Positions 25,637 to 34,296 of a stretch of DNA of 64,000 nt are shown here, in pieces. Each line of letters opens with the position of its first letter. Within the stretch, counting starts at the first letter, position 1. The DNA is from Taibaiella chishuiensis (GTDB lineage Bacteria > Bacteroidota > Bacteroidia > Chitinophagales > Chitinophagaceae): positions 124,001-188,000 of the forward strand of contig NZ_PYGD01000006.1 in NCBI RefSeq assembly GCF_003014535.1. Reading direction: 5' to 3'. Under the pieces are notes generated by a model. The model made no database searches. It worked only from the letters and a program-made list of their open reading frames with translations, and was not told the DNA's origin. The position numbers and the translations under genes are program-made.

Positions 25637-26347
25637 TTATGACTCCTGGAATGATTGGGTATAAAAACCGCCCTGCAACAGGTCGTTGTACCGGAATATG
25701 CTACCCGTATCGCTTATCGTGATATTACTGATACTTACCGTCTGCAACAGCCCGTCGCGGTTCATACGCAGGTCGGTAGCCGCATCGCCCTCGCCTGCAA
25801 ACGTATGGAACTGCTCTATGGATTCGGTACTGATAACCGGTGAAGCGGCCTGCCAGCGGTCAAACCAGGCTTCCCGTTTATGACGCACTTCCTCGTCGTA
25901 CAGGGTAGCCGACGACCAGATATGCATGACATCGTCGGGCATAGGCCGCCATGTTTTGTTGGCGCCATCCCAACGGGCCTCCCAAAGCGCATGTTGTTGC
26001 CAGATGACGAGTGTAAAGGGTTCGATCTGGTCGAGATCGATCTGCTGAAAAGTAAACACTGGTGTTGCGCTATCGAAAATCTGCAGGAAGATCAGTCCCC
26101 TGCTGAGCCGGTATGGCGGCTTATGGATATGTCTTTCGAATGCTCCGTTCAGCAATACCATCGCATTACCCCGCTCATGCAAGGCCATCCAGGTACCGCC
26201 TGCAAGCCCGTCTTTGGGGAAAATGATGCGGCCGCTGTCGCCCCCGTAGATTGCCGGTGGCAGCGCCGCGGGGCGCAATGCCAGCTCGTCCCTGTTGGAA
26301 GTGATAAATACCTTGTCGCTGGTTTTAATAAAAGTTACGGTACACAT
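25637..26347 (-). CDS. NRDE-family (TANGO2-like) protein
   Basis: The 236-residue protein starts MCTVTFIK and carries the family signature TSNRDELALRPAALPP, then GGTWMALHERGNAMVLLNGA. NRDE proteins keep Cys at residue 2, as here, which is why I start at 26347 rather than at the in-frame Met further upstream. The mammalian homologue TANGO2 is linked to haem and Golgi function; the bacterial role is not settled. Confidence 0.88.
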   Translation of the reverse strand: MCTVTFIKTSDKVFITSNRDELALRPAALPPAIYGGDSGRIIFPKDGLAGGTWMALHERGNAMVLLNGAFERHIHKPPYRLSRGLIFLQIFDSATPVFTFQQIDLDQIEPFTLVIWQQHALWEARWDGANKTWRPMPDDVMHIWSSATLYDEEVRHKREAWFDRWQAASPVISTESIEQFHTFAGEGDAATDLRMNRDGLLQTVSISNITISDTGSIFRYNDLLQGGFYTQSFQES

Positions 26348-26366
26348 ATAGGCGTTGTCTGTGTTC

Positions 26367-26444
26367 CCCGGCAGGATTACCCTGCCGGGCATAAACCGGT
26401 ATCATACCCAACATTTGGTGATCAACCGTGTTGGTTATACCGGT
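26367..26444. other. two hairpins upstream of NRDE gene
   Basis: CCCGGCAGG-ATTAC-CCTGCCGGG (26367-26389) is a 9-bp hairpin. Just beyond it ACCGGTAT and CCAACA (26395-26413) pair with TGTTGG and ATACCGGT (26429-26444) in an imperfect stem. No gene is seen between 26348 and 26652. They may be 5' leader structures of the NRDE transcript or a small repeat. Confidence 0.4.
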
Positions 26445-26652
26445 ATGTAAGGTACAACATCCCGGTATACTACGCTATCAGGAACATCGATACCCGGATG
26501 CTGAAATTTTTCGGCAGGACAGCTTGCATACAAGATAAGATACACCTGCCTTACAACCGGGACCGGATATTATAACTACGCTATAATGCCCTGCAGTAAA
26601 GCATTTCCAGGTTTTAAAATTCCCTTAACCTTTAATCCTGTATTTTTATTAT

Positions 26653-26925
26653 ATGATAATCGACTTAGGTACTATACGCACAATCGACGCCCTGCACAGC
26701 GACCTGGAAAGGGGTCTGAAGTTTCCATCCTTCTACAACAACAATTGGGAGTCCCTGCGCAGGGTGCTTTCCGACGACAAGCAACAGGAGCGCATTACCC
26801 TGCTGAACTATTCACAGTTCACATCCCGGTTCCCGGCAGAGGGCAAAACGTTCAGCCGTCTTATAGAAGATTACAACCATCGCAGCCGCCGTACCGGTAG
26901 CCGTGGCCGGATCGAGGTCATGTAA
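26653..26925 (+). CDS. barstar-family protein
   Basis: The 90-residue protein resembles barstar, the inhibitor of the ribonuclease barnase. The segment IRTIDALHSDLERGLKFPSFYNNNWESLRRVL matches the family core (…FPxxYGxNWDALxD…), with Asn in place of the usual Gly. The C-terminal tail is basic (NHRSRRTGSRGRIEVM) and unusual. No barnase-like toxin is seen nearby. Confidence 0.7.
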   Translation: MIIDLGTIRTIDALHSDLERGLKFPSFYNNNWESLRRVLSDDKQQERITLLNYSQFTSRFPAEGKTFSRLIEDYNHRSRRTGSRGRIEVM

Positions 26926-26932
26926 ACAGGTT

Positions 26933-28405
26933 TTAGTCAACCGGAGGGATATAATCAAGGGGAAGCAGTTTATCCAGCTTCTCATAGGCCCAGTACTGCT
27001 CCAGCAGGAGATCGTAGGCATCGTAAAAGTTGCCGTCTGCGAGCAGGTGCAGGTTATTACCATCGCGCAATGAAACAACGCTTACCTGCTGCTGCGGGTC
27101 ACGCGCCCAATTGCCGCTGCGCTGTAGGTAAGGGAGCTCTTCGAGTTCGCGCATATAAGTTACTTGCAAGAAGTCGGGGAAATGTAACAGCACATCCGCT
27201 CCCCTGCGGGTTATTATGCTGTCTGCCGGTACGGGCGTTTTGTACAGGAGGTTCAACGATGCTCTTTTTTTCCAGAAGCCCGGCCTTTGGTTGCGCAATT
27301 GCTCCAGTACCTCAGGTTCTTCTGCAGCGGCTATGCCCGTTGTATCCCGGGTTTCATAGTATTTCACCTGGCATTCCTTTTTTGTTGCACCATATTTTGC
27401 AAACACATACACGGGTGTCACCGTGCTATCGTGCAACCTGCGCCGCCCTTTAAGCCAGAACCTTTCAGGACCTGTGGTATCGTTTCGCCAGGTCTCCAGC
27501 GAAACCAGGGCTTTTGCCGCCATTGCCGTATCGCCGGTAAAGATCTCTCCTGCCAGCTGCACTAAACCGGTAGTATCGTACCAGCGCAGGGTATCCGTCC
27601 TGATGGGGATATAGGACATCGCATCCTCTTCATATACTCTTTTCAAGCGGCGTATTTCAAAGCCTTCGGCGCTTGCGCTACCTTTGTATAAGGCCTGTGC
27701 GAAATGGCGGAAAGATCCGTTGAAAGCAGCTTTGCGCTTTTTGCCGAACTGCCGGGCCTTACGCCCGGTAGCGGGCAGTTCCCGGAAATAAGCGTAGCCT
27801 TTATAAAACAGCTTGTTCTGGTACATATCCAATTCAAAATCTTCGAGCTGGTAAACGATATCGTATCCCATAGCCTGGTTCCTGATCTGCAAAGGCTTGT
27901 CAGCCCAGGCTTTCAGGATGCCGTCTTTTTTATCGAAACTGAATTGCACCACTTCTTTATTCTGCAACTTGCATGCGGCGGCATAATCCGACCAACCCAC
28001 CAGCTCCTCCAGGAAGCGGACGCCATATTTCTTCCAGCCATTACGTTCGGGCAGGCTTACCTGTACTTCATCGAGTTGTACTACCTTCCTGCGCAGCGCT
28101 ACCTGTAAGGCATGCGCATTGTCTGCCGTAACTTTAAGTGTTACCGTTTCATAACCGATCACAGACAGGGTAAGCGTTGCGGGCAGTTGCGGAAAATGCA
28201 GGAAGCTGAAACGACCGGCATCGTCGGTAGTGGCGTTATAAGTAGAATTAGCGATATAAACGGCTGCGGCAGGTACAGGTTTGCCGGAGACTTCATCAGT
28301 GAGTACGCCGCTTGCGGCCATTTGCTGCCCCCATGCCGGGAACAGGCAGCATAACAAGAACAACGCCAGCAGGGCGTTAGATTTCAGGTGGTTCGGGTTA
28401 AACAT
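26933..28405 (-). CDS. exported protein with carboxypeptidase-regulatory-like domain
   Basis: The 490-residue protein has a signal peptide (ALLALFLLCCLFPAWGQ) and an N-terminal Ig-like CarboxypepD_reg domain (residues ~32-115: GVLTDEVSGKPVPAAAVYIANSTYNATTDDAGRFSF), the module also found on TonB-dependent receptors. The remaining ~370 residues look beta-rich, but no plug or barrel of a receptor is recognised. It is probably an envelope protein of unknown role. Confidence 0.75.
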   Translation of the reverse strand: MFNPNHLKSNALLALFLLCCLFPAWGQQMAASGVLTDEVSGKPVPAAAVYIANSTYNATTDDAGRFSFLHFPQLPATLTLSVIGYETVTLKVTADNAHALQVALRRKVVQLDEVQVSLPERNGWKKYGVRFLEELVGWSDYAAACKLQNKEVVQFSFDKKDGILKAWADKPLQIRNQAMGYDIVYQLEDFELDMYQNKLFYKGYAYFRELPATGRKARQFGKKRKAAFNGSFRHFAQALYKGSASAEGFEIRRLKRVYEEDAMSYIPIRTDTLRWYDTTGLVQLAGEIFTGDTAMAAKALVSLETWRNDTTGPERFWLKGRRRLHDSTVTPVYVFAKYGATKKECQVKYYETRDTTGIAAAEEPEVLEQLRNQRPGFWKKRASLNLLYKTPVPADSIITRRGADVLLHFPDFLQVTYMRELEELPYLQRSGNWARDPQQQVSVVSLRDGNNLHLLADGNFYDAYDLLLEQYWAYEKLDKLLPLDYIPPVD

Positions 28406-28460
28406 AACCTAAGTTACGGCGCTTGTTGCAGCCCACCAATACACCTTGAAGTTATCGCAT

Positions 28461-28490
28461 AAAAAAAGCCTTCCGATACCGGAGGGCTTT
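28461..28490 (-). terminator. terminator of graspetide precursor gene
   Basis: On the reverse strand AAAGCCCTCCGG-TAT-CGGAAGGCTTTTTTT forms a strong stem (one G-T pair) ending in seven Ts, 32 bp after the precursor stop codon. Confidence 0.9.
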
Positions 28491-28521
28491 CTCTATTTCA
28501 TTGAAGGGAGCAGGGGCTGAT

Positions 28522-28740
28522 TTACAGGGGCGAAGACTGAACATCATCGTCGCCATCTGATGGGAATTTCTGAGTCTGGGCCATATCCAGCGTAGGTTTG
28601 GTATAATCGTCTTCCTTATCGGAAGGGTATTTCTGGGTTTGGTTAGGACCTGCCCCTACGGCATCGCCGGCCTGGCTATCCAGTTGTTGCTCCATAAAAT
28701 TGGAGAAAAAAGGCTTTTTAAGTTGCTGATCTTTTTGCAT
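28522..28740 (-). CDS. microviridin/graspetide-type precursor with two core repeats
   Basis: The 72-residue peptide carries the leader motif KKPFFSNFMEQQLD (residues 8-21), the counterpart of the PFFARFLE motif that recruits the ATP-grasp ligase in microviridin systems. Two cores follow: TQKYPSDKEDD (35-45) and TQKFPSDGDDD (56-66), both fitting TxKxPSDx(E/D)(D/E). In this family ATP-grasp ligases form ester bonds from Thr/Ser and an amide from Lys to Asp/Glu; products are often protease inhibitors. No ATP-grasp gene is seen in the window. The start at 28740 gives the normal leader length; in-frame sequence upstream (to 28794) does not resemble it. Confidence 0.85.
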   Translation of the reverse strand: MQKDQQLKKPFFSNFMEQQLDSQAGDAVGAGPNQTQKYPSDKEDDYTKPTLDMAQTQKFPSDGDDDVQSSPL

Positions 28741-29012
28741 CGCGTTTATGGTTTGGTGTGGTAAAAAAACAGGTTCCCGGAGCACAAGGATCACAGGAAA
28801 CTCCTTTCGCAGCCGGTAGTTTTTAAGCCCGATCTGTGAAAGAAAAGTAAATATATAGCAATTTTTATAATCTAGCAGGATTGTGACGCATCAGAAAAAC
28901 CTATAAATATGTTAAAAATAGAATATTTATTAAGACTACCTGGCACGCAGTTGTATACAAAATATAATAACATTAAAAATATTGTATCTACAACGGTTAA
29001 AACAGGTTTTGG
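28741..29012. other. AT-rich intergenic region
   Basis: No gene is seen between the graspetide precursor and the next reverse-strand gene. The stretch 28850-28990 is markedly AT-rich and would hold the promoter of the precursor, but no exact TAnnTTTG box was found. Confidence 0.4.
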
Positions 29013-29975
29013 CTATTCCAGGTCGCTTGCAAAAGCCACGGTAAGCGGCGCATCCGGCAGGTAGAAAATAGCGATCTCCTCTTTACGGGCAATATCGAGT
29101 TCCAGCAGGCTTACGATTTTCTTGAAACTAACCTGGTATTTCTTACCCAGGTCGTCGGTATATTCGAGCACAAACAGGAGTTGCGGCTGGTCGTTTACCG
29201 AAAGCCCCGTCTGGCTTGCACTTTTTAAAGTAGCCATGGTTTTACGGCCATATAGTTTAAGCCGGAGGTCATGTTTACCCGGCCCCAGGTGTTTGCGTAA
29301 CAGTCCCCCGATCACGCGCTCATAGAAAAGCAGCATAAGCGGGCATAAGATGAGCGGATGCCAGAAGATCATGAACCGCCAGTTTTGCCCCTGTCCTTCG
29401 AACCAGTAGGAATAATAATAATAACCGGCCACAGCAGCCGCGATCAGCAACCAACCGGTTATACGTAATACCAGCACACCCTTCTTAAAACGCGTTACCG
29501 TACTGGCCGGCAGCACACATGGCTGCTTTAATTCGGGATCAATACGCAGATCAACTGTATTACCGGTCTCGTACCGGCGCTCGAAAGGCTTGCTGTCGTT
29601 GATAGGCATCGTTTCGCTGATCGCTTCTCCTGCAAAGTTGGTAAAGCTCAGCGTTACGTTCAGGGATTCAACGCCTTTACGGGCCTGGCCGGCAACCACA
29701 CAATCGGTTACCCTGGCGGGCACCAGCGTGCCTTCGGCCATCAGCCGCGTAATACGGGCATGCACGGTAAACACATCGAGCAGCCAGCTTTTCAGCAATT
29801 GGTACAGGAAAATGATCCAGAGCAGCGCCGATAACGACAGCCACACCATGATCATAAGCGGTGAAGAGTCGGCACGCCCCGCGTCACTGCCCGTAATACT
29901 GTAATACAGGATCATGGGGAAAGGGATCGCAAAGAAAAGCATATATATGCCCCAGAATATACCGTTCCGGCCCAT
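29013..29975 (-). CDS. membrane protein with two DUF3592-like soluble segments
   Basis: The 320-residue protein has two membrane-helix pairs (residues ~8-65 and ~175-225). After each comes a soluble beta-rich segment (LVPARVTDCVVAGQARKGV; RKTMATLKSASQTGLSV) resembling DUF3592, with a late KYQVSFKKIVSLLELDI. Function unknown. It is first in a loose reverse-strand run that has no clear partner. Confidence 0.6.
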   Translation of the reverse strand: MGRNGIFWGIYMLFFAIPFPMILYYSITGSDAGRADSSPLMIMVWLSLSALLWIIFLYQLLKSWLLDVFTVHARITRLMAEGTLVPARVTDCVVAGQARKGVESLNVTLSFTNFAGEAISETMPINDSKPFERRYETGNTVDLRIDPELKQPCVLPASTVTRFKKGVLVLRITGWLLIAAAVAGYYYYSYWFEGQGQNWRFMIFWHPLILCPLMLLFYERVIGGLLRKHLGPGKHDLRLKLYGRKTMATLKSASQTGLSVNDQPQLLFVLEYTDDLGKKYQVSFKKIVSLLELDIARKEEIAIFYLPDAPLTVAFASDLE

Positions 29976-30008
29976 AGCGTTTTTTTAAAATTTCAGGAAT
30001 TGGTGTTG

Positions 30009-30347
30009 TTAAACATGCTGCCGGTCGCCATGCGCCCGGGGTTCAGAGATCACGAGGAAATTAAGATCCTCCTGTTCCCGGTTGGCGACCAGGTGTGGCG
30101 TACCCGGCGGTATATGCAGGCTCTCGTCCGCATGCACTACCAGGCTGATCCCGTTGACCTCGAAAGTAGCGCAGCCCGAAAGAATATAAAACACCTGTTG
30201 CGCCTTGTGATGTAAGTGCCGTTGTTCGGTAGTACCGGGCGGCATCCGCTCCCGGATAACGCTCAGGCCTTCAGACTGCAGCAGGTGCCAGCCATCGCAA
30301 TGGTCGCCCCAGGTATAATGTGCCGCATTTAAAACCGATTTGATCAT
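30009..30347 (-). CDS. cupin-domain protein
   Basis: The 112-residue protein is a single small cupin: EGLSVIRERMPPGTTEQRHLHHKAQQVFYILSG gives the first motif with the metal-binding His residues, and LHIPPGTPHLVANR the second. Such proteins bind metals or small ligands; substrate unknown. Confidence 0.88.
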   Translation of the reverse strand: MIKSVLNAAHYTWGDHCDGWHLLQSEGLSVIRERMPPGTTEQRHLHHKAQQVFYILSGCATFEVNGISLVVHADESLHIPPGTPHLVANREQEDLNFLVISEPRAHGDRQHV

Positions 30348-30365
30348 AACCGATCGTTATTAATA

Positions 30366-30968
30366 TTATAAGATGATATAATGAATCAAACACAAAACAC
30401 TCATATAGCTACCACCGTACAGCAAAGTGTACCTCAACCCGTAACCAACGCTGGTCGCAAGGTTGCCGCTGCAATGGCGCCGGTGCCGGAATACGGGCAA
30501 GAGGATTTTCGAAAAACCCAAAAAGAGCAAAGCGAATGCAGTAAGCATGCCCGCGTACAGCAACCAGAACAGGAACCCGGATACTACACCGAGTAGTATA
30601 CCGCCCAATAGTGCAACCAGGAAACCGGCCAGGCTGTCCGGAACGGCGTCCGACAAATCCAGGCCCAGGTCTCCGCCCCTTTCTAAAAAACGCTTTAGCG
30701 GGCGGATGCCGCCGGTTATCTTACCCGGGGTGCACCTGGGTCGTATACCTGCATACAACGCAGCGGTAATAAGCAGCATAAAAACAGCTGTTATCGCTAT
30801 TGATGATACCAGGGTATTGTGCCAGAGGCTATGATGCCGCGGCAGCCCGGCCAGCCATACGCCACTTATGCCCAGGCCGGCAACGAGAAGTATCTTGAAA
30901 AAAGTGCTGCGGGATATCACCAGCTTACGCTGTGTAGAAGGAGTGGATGAAGGTAAAACTGGTGTCAT
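30366..30968 (-). CDS. hypothetical membrane protein
   Basis: The 200-residue product has four or five hydrophobic segments (ILLVAGLGISGVWLAG, LVSSIAITAVFMLLITAALY, FLVALLGGILLGVVSGFLFW, MLTAFALLFLGF, YGGSYMSVLCLIHYIIL). No family is recognised. The start at 30968 is preferred; the frame extends 120 bases further upstream. Confidence 0.5.
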   Translation of the reverse strand: MTPVLPSSTPSTQRKLVISRSTFFKILLVAGLGISGVWLAGLPRHHSLWHNTLVSSIAITAVFMLLITAALYAGIRPRCTPGKITGGIRPLKRFLERGGDLGLDLSDAVPDSLAGFLVALLGGILLGVVSGFLFWLLYAGMLTAFALLFLGFSKILLPVFRHRRHCSGNLATSVGYGLRYTLLYGGSYMSVLCLIHYIIL

Positions 30969-31101
30969 AAAGTGATCATACCCCGTAATAACACAAGAAC
31001 GGTTCAATTGTTGCCCGACCTGCTTCTTATACCAGGTAAATACAATACGTGGCGATAAGGAGAAACCCGAAAGGAATCTGCAGGACAAGCATAATTCTGT
31101 T

Positions 31102-31109
31102 TATCTTTG
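31102..31109 (+). promoter_or_regulatory. -7 box for the PNK/Thg1 operon
   Basis: TATCTTTG is an exact TAnnTTTG match, 78 bp before the first gene. No clear -33 TTG is visible. Confidence 0.45.
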
Positions 31110-31187
31110 CCGCCCCGCGGAAAAAAAGGCGCCCCCACCGGGTTTGCCATAAACGGGAAAGCATACTATTATATACCTATTTGCGGC

Positions 31188-31634
31188 ATGGAAGCTATTA
31201 TATTTTGCGGGATTCAGGCAACGGGAAAATCTACTTTTTATAAAGAACATTTTTTCCGGTCGCATGTCCGTATATCGCTGGACCTGGTTAAAACCAGGCA
31301 CCGGGAAGAACGCTTGCTGGAAGTATGCCTGCAAACCCAACAGTCATTCGTGGTAGACAATACCAACCCGGCCAAAGCCGACCGCAGCAGGTATATCCAG
31401 GCCGCCCGCGATCATAAATTTAAAGTAGTGGGGTATTATTTCCGGTCCGGGATCCGCGAAGCCATGGAACGCAACAAAGAACGCAGCGGCAGGGAACGCA
31501 TCCCGGAAGTGGGGCTCAAAGGCACCTTCAGCCGGCTGGAATTGCCCGACCTCTCGGAAGGTTTCGACGAGCTGTATTATGTAAGCATAGAAAATAACCG
31601 TTTTACCGTTAAACCCTGGGAACATGAAATTTGA
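31188..31634 (+). CDS. polynucleotide-kinase-like P-loop protein
   Basis: The 148-residue protein has Walker A GIQATGKSTFY at residues ~7-17, a second strand with FVVDNTNPAKADRSRYI (like the DNTNP motif of T4 Pnk/zeta-type kinases) and a lid-like basic helix AMERNKERSGRERIP. This combination is typical of the small AAA/Pnk kinases that phosphorylate 5'-OH ends of RNA or DNA. It overlaps the Thg1-like gene by 11 bp, which strongly suggests joint function. Confidence 0.8.
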   Translation: MEAIIFCGIQATGKSTFYKEHFFRSHVRISLDLVKTRHREERLLEVCLQTQQSFVVDNTNPAKADRSRYIQAARDHKFKVVGYYFRSGIREAMERNKERSGRERIPEVGLKGTFSRLELPDLSEGFDELYYVSIENNRFTVKPWEHEI

Positions 31635-32424
31635 TGAGCTGGATGCGAAAATGAGGGTTTATGAAACTGCCCGGGACCGGTGTATCGTTCCCGGCATGTA
31701 TATTGTTGCCCGGATCGACGGCCGGGGCTTTACCCGGCTGACTAAAGAGCTTCACGCCTTCGAAGCGCCGTTCGACGAGCGTTTCAGGGATTATATGAGC
31801 GATACGGTTAAACACCTGATGCAATGCGGGTTCAATATCATTTATGGATATACGCAAAGCGACGAGATATCCTTGCTGTTCCATATCGATGAAACGGCTT
31901 TCTCCCGCAAGACCCGTAAATATATCTCGATCCTTTCCGGCGAAGCCAGCGCTAAGTTCTCGACCTTACTGGGTGGCGTAGCCACTTTCGATTGCAGGCT
32001 TTCGGAGCTGCCGGGCCGGCAACTGGTGGTCGACTACTTCAGGTGGCGCAATGAAGATGCGCACCGCAATGCTTTAAACACGCACTGCTACTGGCGTTTA
32101 AGAAAAGATAACTATAACCGCAACGAAGCTACGGCACGAATAACAGGCATGAGCATCGCCGCAAAGAACGAACTCCTGTTTAACTACGGCATTAATTTCA
32201 ACGACCTGCCGGATTGGCAAAAACGCGGTATCGGTATCTACTGGACTAGCGCGCAGCACGAAGGCGTAAACCCGCATACAGGCCAAGCCGTAACCGTAAA
32301 ACGCCGGGAGCTCCATACCGAATACCATCTTCCCATGCGGGAAGCCTATAGCGACTTTATCGAAACACTGATCAGCCGCAACGAAAAACAAAATACGTTA
32401 AACATATCCGCCGGGGACAACTAA
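31624..32424 (+). CDS. Thg1-like 3'-5' polymerase (tRNA-His guanylyltransferase family)
   Basis: The 266-residue protein has the Thg1 signatures ARIDGRGFTRLTK (first metal-binding Asp), GYTQSDEISLLF (second Asp-Glu pair) and the FDCRLSELPG and WRNEDAHRNALN segments. Thg1 adds G to the 5' end of tRNA-His in eukaryotes. Bacterial Thg1-like proteins prefer to repair 5'-truncated tRNAs by template-directed 3'-5' addition after activating a 5'-phosphate. The overlap with a 5'-kinase gene fits such a repair role. Confidence 0.9.
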   Translation: MKFDELDAKMRVYETARDRCIVPGMYIVARIDGRGFTRLTKELHAFEAPFDERFRDYMSDTVKHLMQCGFNIIYGYTQSDEISLLFHIDETAFSRKTRKYISILSGEASAKFSTLLGGVATFDCRLSELPGRQLVVDYFRWRNEDAHRNALNTHCYWRLRKDNYNRNEATARITGMSIAAKNELLFNYGINFNDLPDWQKRGIGIYWTSAQHEGVNPHTGQAVTVKRRELHTEYHLPMREAYSDFIETLISRNEKQNTLNISAGDN

Positions 32425-32467
32425 CCCCGGTTTGTACTTACTAAATTATATAATCAACCACCTTTTC

Positions 32468-32947
32468 ATGTTCCTGGAAGAAAAAATTGAATGGATTAAG
32501 CGGAGTTACTCATCTGTCGACTTTAAAGTTCCCTACCTGCACGCCTCTAGTATCCTTAAATCAATTGAAAGAGAATTTATCAACGCCAAAGACCCGGCTG
32601 CCGATCCCGATAACCTGGAGCAAGACCAGAACCTGTGGCCCTCCAATATACGGCAGATGGCCCGTGTGGGCGCTGTAGACATGTGGGATCATACCCAATG
32701 GCTGGGCAAACTCGATTCCAACGCCAGCTACTGGACCATCCTGACCGGCGGCAGGCTGTCGTCGACCAAGGACATGATCTACGACTGCAAACCCAATGCG
32801 CTTACTTCCCTGTATTTCCTGACGCGTAATAATTTTTTTATTATCGATAAGAAATACAATTGGTTTACTTATTTTGAGATTAATAAGGAGCACAATACCG
32901 CGACCATCTATAAAGGCGGTACGGGTATCACCCCATTTGAATCCTGA
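32468..32947 (+). CDS. hypothetical protein in the PNK/Thg1 operon
   Basis: The 159-residue protein is soluble, with no signal or membrane segment and no family I recognise. It has an N-terminal helical part (FLEEKIEWIKRSYSSVDFKV) and a beta-rich C-terminal half containing FLTRNNFFIIDKKYNWFTYFEI. It lies 43 bp after the Thg1 gene and 30 bp before the HAD gene in the same direction. Confidence 0.7.
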   Translation: MFLEEKIEWIKRSYSSVDFKVPYLHASSILKSIEREFINAKDPAADPDNLEQDQNLWPSNIRQMARVGAVDMWDHTQWLGKLDSNASYWTILTGGRLSSTKDMIYDCKPNALTSLYFLTRNNFFIIDKKYNWFTYFEINKEHNTATIYKGGTGITPFES

Positions 32948-32977
32948 TTGCTTCGTTCCGAAATGCTTCGATAAACT

Positions 32978-33643
32978 ATGCGCCCCAAGAAACATCTTAT
33001 CGTTTTTGATATCGACGGTACCCTTACCGATTCCGTAACGGTGCACCAGGCCGGGTTTATAGCGGCCCTTAAACAGTTGGGCGTAACGGAGGTGAGCCAT
33101 AATTTTCATACCTACAAACACCATACAGACCTGCACATTGCCCGCTGCCTCTACGAATCGGCCTTACAGCAGGCGTTCGACGCAACGGTCATCAGCCGGT
33201 TCGATACCCTGCTGGCCGACTATATCGTTGCGGCAGGGTTACCCGCCGAGATAAAAGGCGCAAAGCGGTTTGTAACGTACCTCGAGCAGGAAACGGATTT
33301 CGGCGTATGTTATGCCACCGGCTCTATGCACGGTCCTGCAGTATTGAAGCTGCGGGCAGCCGGTATCGGCTTTGCACCGCTGCAGCTGGCTGCCTCCAAC
33401 CTGTACGAAGAACGTGGCGCGATTGTACAAGCGGCCATAGACAATGCCTGCACATATTATGGTGTGCGTAGCTTCGACCGCATCATCGCCTTTGGCGACG
33501 GTCTCTGGGATCTTAAAACGGCACAGGCGCTGGGTATCGGGTTCGTGGGCATTGGCCCGATCCATAAAACCGCCCTGGAAGCCGCCGGGATGGCGGTACA
33601 CTGGAACGACTTCGAAGCCTTCGACCCTCTTTTTTTAAATTAA
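32978..33643 (+). CDS. HAD-superfamily hydrolase
   Basis: The 221-residue protein shows the HAD motifs: IVFDIDGTLTDS (motif I, nucleophile Asp), VCYATGS (motif II) and IAFGDGLWDLKTAQALG (motif IV, GDxxxD). A helical cap lies between motifs I and II. The substrate cannot be told; sugar phosphates, nucleotides or RNA 3'-phosphates are possible. It is the fourth gene of the operon. Confidence 0.85.
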   Translation: MRPKKHLIVFDIDGTLTDSVTVHQAGFIAALKQLGVTEVSHNFHTYKHHTDLHIARCLYESALQQAFDATVISRFDTLLADYIVAAGLPAEIKGAKRFVTYLEQETDFGVCYATGSMHGPAVLKLRAAGIGFAPLQLAASNLYEERGAIVQAAIDNACTYYGVRSFDRIIAFGDGLWDLKTAQALGIGFVGIGPIHKTALEAAGMAVHWNDFEAFDPLFLN

Positions 33644-33651
33644 ACAGTACC

Positions 33652-34296
33652 ATGGATCACACCGTCAATACCGTAGCAATTTTCGACAAGCTGGCCCGGG
33701 TTTACCAGGACAAGTACATGGACACTTCCCTGTATCATGCTTCTTTCGACCAGTTCTGTGCGTATATCCCGGAGCCCGAAGCGCGCGTGCTGGAACTGGC
33801 CTGCGGTCCGGGTAATATTACCCGCTACCTGCTTAACAAACGGCCCGACCTTAAAATATTGAGCACCGACCTGGCGCCGCAAATGCTGGAGCTGGCGCGG
33901 ACCAACAACCCGGAAGCGACCTTCCGTTTAATGGACTGCCGGGATATCGGTAAACTGAGCGAGCAATACGATGCCCTCATGTGCGGCTTCGCCCTACCCT
34001 ATCTTTCGCGCGAAGAAGTACTCTCGCTTATTGCCGACGCCTCCCGTATCCTGGAGCCCGGTGGCGTATTGTATCTCAGCACCATGGAGGACGATTACAG
34101 CAAGTCGGGCATGCGCAGCGGCAGTACCGGCGACTCCCTGTTTGTTTATTTTCACGAAGCGGCCTTCCTGGCCAAAGCCCTGGGCGATCATGGCTTCCAG
34201 GTACTCCACATGCATCATCAGCCCTTCCCGGGTGGAGACAATATAACGGATCTTATCATTATCGCACAACAACAACATGCATGGCACAGGAGATAG
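33652..34296 (+). CDS. class I SAM-dependent methyltransferase
   Basis: The 214-residue protein has motif I VLELACGPGNITRYLL, followed by LSTDLAPQMLELAR and MDCRDIGKLSEQYDALMCGFALPYLS, then GGVLYLSTMEDD: a standard class I methyltransferase fold. Substrate unknown; nothing ties it to RNA except its neighbours. It starts 8 bp after the HAD gene and overlaps the CYTH gene by 16 bp. Confidence 0.88.
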   Translation: MDHTVNTVAIFDKLARVYQDKYMDTSLYHASFDQFCAYIPEPEARVLELACGPGNITRYLLNKRPDLKILSTDLAPQMLELARTNNPEATFRLMDCRDIGKLSEQYDALMCGFALPYLSREEVLSLIADASRILEPGGVLYLSTMEDDYSKSGMRSGSTGDSLFVYFHEAAFLAKALGDHGFQVLHMHHQPFPGGDNITDLIIIAQQQHAWHRR

